This document shows positions 58,575 to 64,000 of a stretch of 64,000 nucleotides of DNA, in pieces (position 1 is the first letter of the stretch; every line of letters begins with the position of its first letter). The DNA is taken from the NCBI RefSeq assembly GCF_002812985.1, contig NZ_PGCP01000012.1, forward strand, positions 62,001 to 126,000. Reading direction: 5' to 3'. The notes below the pieces were generated by a model. The model had not been told where the DNA came from. It did not search any database and saw only the letters and a list, made by a program, of their open reading frames with translations. This stretch comes from Aeromonas lusitana. GTDB lineage: Bacteria; Pseudomonadota; Gammaproteobacteria; Enterobacterales; Aeromonadaceae. The translations under genes and the position numbers were made by a program.

Positions 58575-59065
58575 GCGGGCTCTCCTGCATCCGGGGCCAG
58601 CTGGAAGTGGCCAGACTTGCCACCGCGTTTTTCCACCAGTCGCAGTTGCTCTATCACCATGTCCTTTTGCACCGCCTTGCACATGTCGTAGATGGTGAGC
58701 GCCGCCACCGAAGCGGCGGTCAGGGCTTCCATCTCCACCCCTGTCTTGCCGGAGAGTTTGCAGAGGGTGCGAATATGGACCCTATTGTGCGCCGGCTGAG
58801 GTTCGATCTCTACCTCCACCCGGGTGAGGGCCAGGGGATGACAGAGGGGGATGAGGTCGGCGGTCTTCTTGGCTGCCATGATGCCGGCGATGCGGGCGGT
58901 GGCGAACACGTCCCCCTTGTGGTGCTGACCGCTCAGGATCAGCGCCAGGGTGGCGGGGGCCATGGTCACGAAGGCTTCGGCGCGGGCTTCCCGCTGCGTT
59001 ACCTGCTTGTCGGTGACGTCGACCATGTGGGCCTCACCGCTCTGATTTAGGTGGGTCAGTTTCAT
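58571..59065 (-). CDS. moaC: Cyclic pyranopterin monophosphate synthase MoaC
   Basis: With MoaA, forms cyclic pyranopterin monophosphate from GTP. The 164 residues match E. coli MoaC (161). Conserved segments are TKQ-like [33 protein letters not shown] (catalytic Lys and His region), [20 protein letters not shown] and the final [12 protein letters not shown] 59065 gives the E. coli-like N-terminus [15 protein letters not shown]. MoaA itself is not encoded in the window. Confidence 0.96.
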   Translation of the reverse strand: MKLTHLNQSGEAHMVDVTDKQVTQREARAEAFVTMAPATLALILSGQHHKGDVFATARIAGIMAAKKTADLIPLCHPLALTRVEVEIEPQPAHNRVHIRTLCKLSGKTGVEMEALTAASVAALTIYDMCKAVQKDMVIEQLRLVEKRGGKSGHFQLAPDAGEPA

Positions 59066-59123
59066 CACTATCCCCTTGCTTGCGAGCTGGAATGAGTGAC
59101 GCGTGACGAGCACGCGCCTGGGT

Positions 59124-59630
59124 TCAAAGATGGGTCACAAAGTTGCACGGCCTGGTGCGGGCATCGAGCTGATCTCGAATCAGCTGCTCCCAACCGAGCT
59201 GGCAGGCGCCGGTGGAGCCAGGCAGGCAGCAGATCAGGGTGCGATTGGCGAGCCCCGCCAGCGCCCGGCTCTGCATGGCGGAGCCCTTGATCTCGGCGAA
59301 CGAGAGCTGGCGGAATAGCTCGCCAAACCCCTGCACCTTGCGCTCGAACAGCACACCGACCGCTTCCGGGACCCGGTTCTGCTCATTGAAGCCGGTGCCG
59401 CCATTGACCAGCACCACCTGCACCCCTTCGTCGGCAATCCAGTCGCTCACCTGGGCCCGGATGCGAAACAGATTATCGGCGCACAGCGCCCTGTCCGCGA
59501 GCCGATGGCCTGCCTCGGTCAGGGCCGAGACCAGATAATCCCCCGAGCTGTCGTCGGCGGACGTGCGGCTGTCGGAGACCGTCAGTACGGCGATCTTGAG
59601 GGAGATGAATTCGCTGCTTTTTGGTGCCAT
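59124..59630 (-). CDS. moaB: Molybdenum cofactor biosynthesis protein MoaB
   Basis: A 168-residue MoaB/Mog-fold protein that binds molybdopterin and is implicated in adenylation in some organisms. Conserved pieces: [20 protein letters not shown] (near residue 13), [20 protein letters not shown] (near 73, the TGGTG-type nucleotide loop) and [20 protein letters not shown] (near 132). First gene of moaBCDE; an unusual leader lies upstream. Confidence 0.94.
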   Translation of the reverse strand: MAPKSSEFISLKIAVLTVSDSRTSADDSSGDYLVSALTEAGHRLADRALCADNLFRIRAQVSDWIADEGVQVVLVNGGTGFNEQNRVPEAVGVLFERKVQGFGELFRQLSFAEIKGSAMQSRALAGLANRTLICCLPGSTGACQLGWEQLIRDQLDARTRPCNFVTHL

Positions 59631-59776
59631 GTCTGTGAATGCCTTAGGCCAATTCCTGTCAATGATTGACCATGGAGGAGAAGGGATAACGCGACTGCCC
59701 GGCCAGATATCCGCCGGTCATGCCGGTCTGAGAAGACGCGCCAGCCAGGACGCCGCGTTGCCGGGGACGGATTCTA
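59631..59776 (-). promoter_or_regulatory. Promoter and structured leader of moaBCDE (possible Moco riboswitch)
   Basis: On the minus strand TAGAAT (59776-59771) is a good -10. The predicted RNA starts in GUCCCCGGC and folds with CCCGGC pairing GCCGGG (59698-59703) enclosing ACGCG/CGCGU, GUCU-UCUC-AGAC and CCGG-CAUGA-CCGG hairpins. Position and multi-branch form fit a Moco-type riboswitch, but I did not match the consensus. Confidence 0.35.
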
Positions 59777-59823
59777 TCAAAACTAGCCAGGAAGAGGGGG
59801 TTAATGCGCCCAGAAAGATGAAA

Positions 59824-59857
59824 TGCCACCGGACCGACGGGATCCGGCCCGGTGGCA
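59824..59857 (-). terminator. Terminator of the nap operon
   Basis: TGCCACCGG pairs with CCGGTGGCA around a 16-base inner segment, followed on the minus strand by TTTCATCTTTC, just after napC. Confidence 0.65.
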
Positions 59858-59863
59858 GGCCTG

Positions 59864-60454
59864 TCAGAAGCCTTTCACACCCTTCATGTCGGGCAACTGG
59901 TGGGCTATCCCCTTGTGGCAATCGACGCAGGTATTGGCCCCGCTAGCCAGGTTGGTGGAGTGCATCTGGGCGGCGCGGCGTCCCTGCAAGGAGAAATCCA
60001 TGTATTCGAAGTTGTGACAGTTGCGGCACTCCCTCGAATCCGTGTCCTTCATCCGTTGCCATTCCCGCTCAGCCATCTCCCGGCGATGGGATTCAAACTT
60101 CTCGCGGGTATCCACCTTGCCGGTCAGCATGCCCCACAGCTCCTTGGAGGCCTGCACCTTGCGGATGATCTTGTAGGTCCACTCGTGGGGTACGTGGCAA
60201 TCCGGGCAGCTGGCACGCACACCGGAGCGGTTCGCATAGTGGATGGTGTCACGGTACTCCACGAAGACGTTGTCCTTCATCTCGTGACAGCCGGTACAGA
60301 ACTTCTCGGTGTTGGAAGCTTCCATGGCGGTGTTGAAGCCACCCCAGAAGATGACACCGCCGAAGAATCCCATCAGCAGCAAGACCCAGAGGGCCGCCTT
60401 CGAGGGGGACTTGAAGGTGGTCCACAGTCGTTGCACAAAACCGGGTAATTTCAT
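59864..60454 (-). CDS. napC: Tetrahaem cytochrome c NapC
   Basis: Membrane-anchored quinol dehydrogenase passing electrons to periplasmic NapB/NapA. The 196 residues carry an N-terminal anchor (residues 18-38) and four c-type haem sites: CTGCH, CPDCH, CRNCH and CVDCH. The start at 60454 ([11 protein letters not shown]) is typical, with an upstream in-frame ATG dismissed as too far. Last gene of the operon; 11 bases after napB. Confidence 0.96.
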   Translation of the reverse strand: MKLPGFVQRLWTTFKSPSKAALWVLLLMGFFGGVIFWGGFNTAMEASNTEKFCTGCHEMKDNVFVEYRDTIHYANRSGVRASCPDCHVPHEWTYKIIRKVQASKELWGMLTGKVDTREKFESHRREMAEREWQRMKDTDSRECRNCHNFEYMDFSLQGRRAAQMHSTNLASGANTCVDCHKGIAHQLPDMKGVKGF

Positions 60455-60465
60455 CTGTGGGCTCC

Positions 60466-60921
60466 TCAGTTCAGGGCTTCGACTGGCTTGAAGGTATTCC
60501 CGACCAGGGGCTTGGCATCCGCTTGCGGCACGTGGCACTGCAGGCAGAAGTAGCGACGGGGAGAGACTTCTCCCAGGGTCATGCCGTCACGGGTCTCGAA
60601 GTGCGTCGGGCTGATCTTGGGGGCCTTCATGGCACTGGCGTTTTTGAAGCTGTGACAAGCCAGGCACTTGTTGACCTTGTTATCCACCTCGTAGTTGCGG
60701 ATGTCGTGGGGGATCAGCGGGGGCTGATGCATGTACTGGCGATCATAGATGTCGCCGTCCTTGCGAAAGTTCTTCAGCGGGGCGGGATCCGCCTCGGTCG
60801 CGAGATCCGTGCTGCCTCGCTCCGACTTGATTCCCCCCGTGCTGTTGGTGATTTCAGGCACGGCCGCCATCAAGGAACCCGCCATCAGGCAGGCCAGCAT
60901 TGCTCCAATCAGCTTTTTCAT
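60466..60921 (-). CDS. napB: Periplasmic nitrate reductase small subunit NapB (dihaem)
   Basis: A 151-residue periplasmic dihaem cytochrome c with a signal peptide ([20 protein letters not shown]) and two haem sites, CLACH and CLQCH (near residues 85 and 125). [20 protein letters not shown] matches the conserved NapB front. It passes electrons to NapA. Its ATG overlaps the napH stop by one base (TAATG). Confidence 0.96.
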   Translation of the reverse strand: MKKLIGAMLACLMAGSLMAAVPEITNSTGGIKSERGSTDLATEADPAPLKNFRKDGDIYDRQYMHQPPLIPHDIRNYEVDNKVNKCLACHSFKNASAMKAPKISPTHFETRDGMTLGEVSPRRYFCLQCHVPQADAKPLVGNTFKPVEALN

Positions 60922-61796
60922 TATGTGTTCTCCGACATTGTCTCTGCCTTGACGGCAAAACCTACAGTGATTTCAAAAACTTGCTCCGCGCAGACATCGA
61001 TGCAACGGCCGCAATTGGTGCACTCCTGAGCCGCAATCAAGGGCCCGTGACCGCGCCTTGCCCCGTGAACCGGGCCGCGCAGAATGGGACGCTCCGGGCA
61101 GACCGCATAACAATCCATGCAGTTGCTGCAACGCTCACGTCCCCTGGCAGAAATCTTGATAAACCCGACCCGGTTGACCAGGGCATAGAAGGCCCCCACC
61201 GGACACAGATGGCCGCACCAGCCCCGCTCCACCACGAACAGATCGAACAGGAACAGCGCCAGCAGCAGGCCCCAGCCCGCCCCCATGCCAAACAACAAAC
61301 CGCGCAGGGCCAGCGACACCGGATTGACCAGCTCCCACACCAGCACGCCGGTGATGGCCGGGGCCACCAGCGCCATGGCGAGCAGCCAGTAGCGATGATG
61401 ACGACCAAACTGGCCGTTGCCCTTGAGGCCGAGCCGGACACGCAACCAGGCCGCCGCATCCGTGACGAGGTTGACCGGACAGACCCAGGAGCAGAACACC
61501 CGGCCGCCGACCAGCCAGTACCCGACGAGCACTATGGCGGCCCCGAGCCACAGGGTAGCGAGCGGCCAATGGCCCGATGCGACCGTCTGCAGCAGGGTGA
61601 GGGGATCCGCGAGCGGCACCGCCTCCAGCAACAAGGAGCTCGAGAGATTGCCCTTGAGGATCCAGACCCCGGCGAGCGGCCCCAGCAGGAACAGCCCCAA
61701 CACGCCCAGCTGGCTCAAGCGACGCAGCAGCAGGAAGCGGTGTGACCGCCACCAGCCGAGCCTCTCTCTCGCCTCTTGCCCCGGATACCGGCTCAT
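60921..61796 (-). CDS. napH: Quinol dehydrogenase membrane component NapH
   Basis: A 291-residue polytopic iron-sulfur protein of the NapGH quinol-oxidising branch. Four hydrophobic helices, two CxxxCP motifs at cytoplasmic loops ([16 protein letters not shown]) and two 4Fe-4S sites near the C-terminus ([24 protein letters not shown]). ATG overlaps the napG stop (ATGA). Confidence 0.95.
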   Translation of the reverse strand: MSRYPGQEARERLGWWRSHRFLLLRRLSQLGVLGLFLLGPLAGVWILKGNLSSSLLLEAVPLADPLTLLQTVASGHWPLATLWLGAAIVLVGYWLVGGRVFCSWVCPVNLVTDAAAWLRVRLGLKGNGQFGRHHRYWLLAMALVAPAITGVLVWELVNPVSLALRGLLFGMGAGWGLLLALFLFDLFVVERGWCGHLCPVGAFYALVNRVGFIKISARGRERCSNCMDCYAVCPERPILRGPVHGARRGHGPLIAAQECTNCGRCIDVCAEQVFEITVGFAVKAETMSENT

Positions 61797-62527
61797 AACC
61801 CCTCCGGCTTGCGGGTGGGCAGGCTGAGCCGCTCACCGATGAGGGACTTGCCCGCTTTCTGCTTCTCTTCCCAGCCGAGCCGGTAGTGATGACCCAGCTC
61901 CCCCTTGGCAAGCCCATGGGGCACCACCTTGATGGCCGCCGTCTCCAGTACGCAGGCGTGCTCGCACTTGCCACAGCCGGTGCACAGCTCGCTGTGCACT
62001 GTGGGCAAGAACATGGCGTGCTTGCCGGTGCGCGGGTTGCGCACCATCTCGAGGGTGATGGCCTGATCGATCAGCGGGCAGACCCGGTAACAGACATCGC
62101 AGCGCAACCCCAGATAGTTGAGGCAAGTCTCATGGTCGATGAGCACAGCCACCCCCATCCGCGCCTGGTCGATGTCTGTCATCCCCTGATCCAGCGCCCC
62201 GCTCGGGCAGGCCACCACGCAGGGGATGTCCTCACACATCTCGCAAGGCACGGCCCGCGCCTCGAAGTAGGGAGTGCCCGTGGTCACGGGTTCGAGCAGC
62301 CTGGCGAGTTTGAGGGTGTCGTAGGGGCAAGCCTCCACGCAGAGCCCGCAGCGCACGCAGGCGCCGAGAAACTCGGCCTCCGCCAGTGCCGCGGGCGGGC
62401 GCAGCGCCTGGGCAGGCACGGCCTGCGCCTGCTGACGCGCCACGCCCCCCAGACCCGCCCCAAGCAGGCCCACTGAGCAGGCCCCCTTGGCGAGATCGGC
62501 CAGGAACTGGCGACGGCTGCGACTCAT
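61793..62527 (-). CDS. napG: Ferredoxin-type protein NapG
   Basis: A 244-residue periplasmic 4Fe-4S protein exported by Tat: the N-terminus [20 protein letters not shown] has the SRRQFL twin-arginine motif. Four ferredoxin-type cysteine sets are visible ([50 protein letters not shown]). It receives electrons from NapH. Gap of 15 bases after napA. Confidence 0.96.
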   Translation of the reverse strand: MSRSRRQFLADLAKGACSVGLLGAGLGGVARQQAQAVPAQALRPPAALAEAEFLGACVRCGLCVEACPYDTLKLARLLEPVTTGTPYFEARAVPCEMCEDIPCVVACPSGALDQGMTDIDQARMGVAVLIDHETCLNYLGLRCDVCYRVCPLIDQAITLEMVRNPRTGKHAMFLPTVHSELCTGCGKCEHACVLETAAIKVVPHGLAKGELGHHYRLGWEEKQKAGKSLIGERLSLPTRKPEGL

Positions 62528-62542
62528 CCCCCGCGCCCCGCC

Positions 62543-64000
62543 TTAGGCCTTCACGACCTTGACGGCGCACTTCTTGTAATCCGTCTCCTTGGAGAGCGGA
62601 TCCGTGGCGTCCAGGGTCAGCTTGTTGACCAGCTGGCTCGCATCGAAGAAGGGCATGAACACCAGACCCTTGGGCGGCTTGTTGCGACCCCGGGTCTCGA
62701 CGCGGGTCTTCACCTCGCCACGGCGGGAGGAGACGATCACCTCTTCCCCACGGCGCACGCCACGGGCCTTGGCATCTTCCGGGTGCATGAACAGCACAGC
62801 ATCCGGGAAGGCGCGGTAGAGCTCGGGCACGCGGCGGGTCATGGAGCCGGTGTGCCAGTGCTCCAGCACCCGGCCGGTGGAGAGCCACATGTCGTATTCC
62901 TGGTCCGGTGCCTCGGCGGCCGGCTCATAGGGCAGTGCGAAGATGACCGCCTTGCCGTCCGGCTTGCCGTAGAAGCGCACCCCCTCGCCCGCTTTCACAT
63001 AGGGGTCGAACCCTTCACGATAGCGCCACAGGGTCTCCTTGCCGTCCACCACCGGCCAGCGCAGGCCGCGCGCCTCGTGGTATTGATCGAAGGGGGCCAG
63101 ATCGTGACCATGACCGCGGCCGAAGGAGGCGTACTCCTCGAACAGGCCCTTCTGGACGTAGAAGCCGAAGTGCTCGGCCTCGTCGTTCAGCGCGCCCTTG
63201 CTCTGCTCTTTCGGGAACTGATCGACCTGGCCGTTCTTGTAGAGCACCTCATACAGAGTCTTGCCCTTCACTTCCGGCATCTTGGCGATCAGCTCCGCCG
63301 GCCACACCTCGTCCACGGTGAAGCGCTTGGAGAACTCCATCAGCTGCCACAAGTCGGACTTGGCCCCTTCCGGCGCCTTGACCTGCTGGTGCCAGAACTG
63401 GGTGCGGCGCTCGGCGTTGCCATAGGCCCCCTCTTTCTCCACCCACATGGCGGTGGGCAGGATGAGATCGGCGGCCTGGGCGGTAACGGTCGGGTACGGA
63501 TCAGAGACCACGATGAAGTTGGCCGGGTTGCGATAACCGGGCAGCCCCTCCTCGTTCATGTTGGGGCCGGCCTGCATGTTGTTGTTGCACATCACCCAGT
63601 AGGCGTTGAGCTTGCCATCTTTGAGCATACGGCTCTGCAGCACGGCGTGATAACCCACCTTCTCCGGGATGGTGCCTTCCGGCAGCTTCCAGATCTTTTC
63701 GGCGATGGCGCGGTGCTTGGGCTCGGTCACCACCATGTCGGCGGGCAGACGGTGGGCGAAGGTACCTACTTCCCGGGCGGTGCCACAGGCGGACGGCTGG
63801 CCGGTCAGGGAGAAGGGACCGCTGCCCGGGGTGGAGATCTTGCCGGTCAGCAGGTGGATGTTGTAGCAGAGGTTGTTGGCCCAGACGCCGCGGGTGTGCT
63901 GGTTGAAGCCCATGGTCCAGTAGGAGACCACCTTCTTGCTCGGATCAGCGTAGAGCTCGGCCAGTTTGACCAGCTTCTCCTTGGAGACGCCGGAGAGCTT
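62543..64000 (-). CDS. napA: Periplasmic nitrate reductase catalytic subunit NapA (C-terminal 485 residues)
   Basis: Molybdopterin-guanine-dinucleotide nitrate reductase, partial: the gene runs off the end of the window, so the N-terminal 4Fe-4S motif and Tat signal are outside. Visible segments are [60 protein letters not shown], and the terminal molybdopterin domain with [20 protein letters not shown] and [13 protein letters not shown]-like [20 protein letters not shown]. Full NapA is about 830 residues. It heads napGHBC, giving the order A-G-H-B-C. Confidence 0.96.
   Translation of the reverse strand, partial: KLSGVSKEKLVKLAELYADPSKKVVSYWTMGFNQHTRGVWANNLCYNIHLLTGKISTPGSGPFSLTGQPSACGTAREVGTFAHRLPADMVVTEPKHRAIAEKIWKLPEGTIPEKVGYHAVLQSRMLKDGKLNAYWVMCNNNMQAGPNMNEEGLPGYRNPANFIVVSDPYPTVTAQAADLILPTAMWVEKEGAYGNAERRTQFWHQQVKAPEGAKSDLWQLMEFSKRFTVDEVWPAELIAKMPEVKGKTLYEVLYKNGQVDQFPKEQSKGALNDEAEHFGFYVQKGLFEEYASFGRGHGHDLAPFDQYHEARGLRWPVVDGKETLWRYREGFDPYVKAGEGVRFYGKPDGKAVIFALPYEPAAEAPDQEYDMWLSTGRVLEHWHTGSMTRRVPELYRAFPDAVLFMHPEDAKARGVRRGEEVIVSSRRGEVKTRVETRGRNKPPKGLVFMPFFDASQLVNKLTLDATDPLSKETDYKKCAVKVVKA

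Overview
The window looks like a chromosomal segment of an Aeromonas-type gammaproteobacterium. The evidence is high GC through most genes, gammaproteobacterial protein families throughout (GlpR/T/F/K/D, CydABX, SpeA, PepT, RluF, periplasmic nitrate reductase, MoaBCDE/ModABC), and dense divergent or convergent single genes separated by strong hairpin terminators. The genus is an inference from gene content and composition; I could not run a search. I see no rRNA, tRNA, CRISPR array, insertion sequence or prophage.

Layout. 1-7 kb is the glycerol / glycerol-3-phosphate regulon: glpD, glpR and glpT on the minus strand, glpF-glpK on the plus strand, with GlpR-like operators between them. 7-14 kb holds single accessory metabolic genes: a LysR regulator, a DUF1254 periplasmic protein, GFA, VOC and ABM small enzymes, dkgB and an MFS exporter. 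14-18.4 kb is a cytochrome bd operon (cydA-cydB-cydX) divergent from a MocR-type regulator, with a perfect 12-bp direct repeat plus an inverted half-site between them. 18.4-25 kb carries small transporters and enzymes. 25-30.5 kb has rluF, gdhA, small genes and a solitary HNH nuclease. 30.6-32.4 kb is an AT-rich island with an orphan Wzz-like chain-length regulator. 32.4-36.6 kb has speA, with a leader of about 600 nt containing a tandem 60-nt repeat, and pepT. 36.6-44.7 kb holds an OlsF-like two-domain acyltransferase behind a Pho-box-like site, an S-adenosylhomocysteinase-like protein coupled to a SelW/Rdx-like protein, a YceI/membrane-protein pair, and fhs with a decaying tandem copy of its own 3' end. 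44.9-49 kb has two chemoreceptors. 49.2-54.2 kb has folE, moeA-moeB and a ParM/ParR-like actin segregation pair. 54.2-59.8 kb is a combined molybdenum block: modA, a 34-codon coupled ORF, modB and modC, following moaB-moaC-moaD-moaE. 59.8-64 kb is napA(partial)-napG-napH-napB-napC.

How the parts fit. Molybdate uptake (ModABC), molybdopterin synthesis (MoaB-E, MoeA, MoeB) and a molybdoenzyme (Nap) lie within 14 kb, so cofactor supply sits next to its consumer; moaA is not in the window. Cytochrome bd and Nap both suit micro-oxic or anoxic life. The glp genes form one inducible catabolic unit.

Most unusual items: (1) a ParM/ParR-like pair in an apparently chromosomal housekeeping neighbourhood, with a large inverted repeat upstream and a ParR partner extended by a repeated helical motif; (2) the speA leader with its tandem structured repeat; (3) the OlsF-like gene with a Pho-box; (4) the SAHH-like/Rdx-like coupled pair; (5) the MocR-cydABX divergon; (6) the triplicated fhs 3' end; (7) the small ORF translationally coupled to modB.
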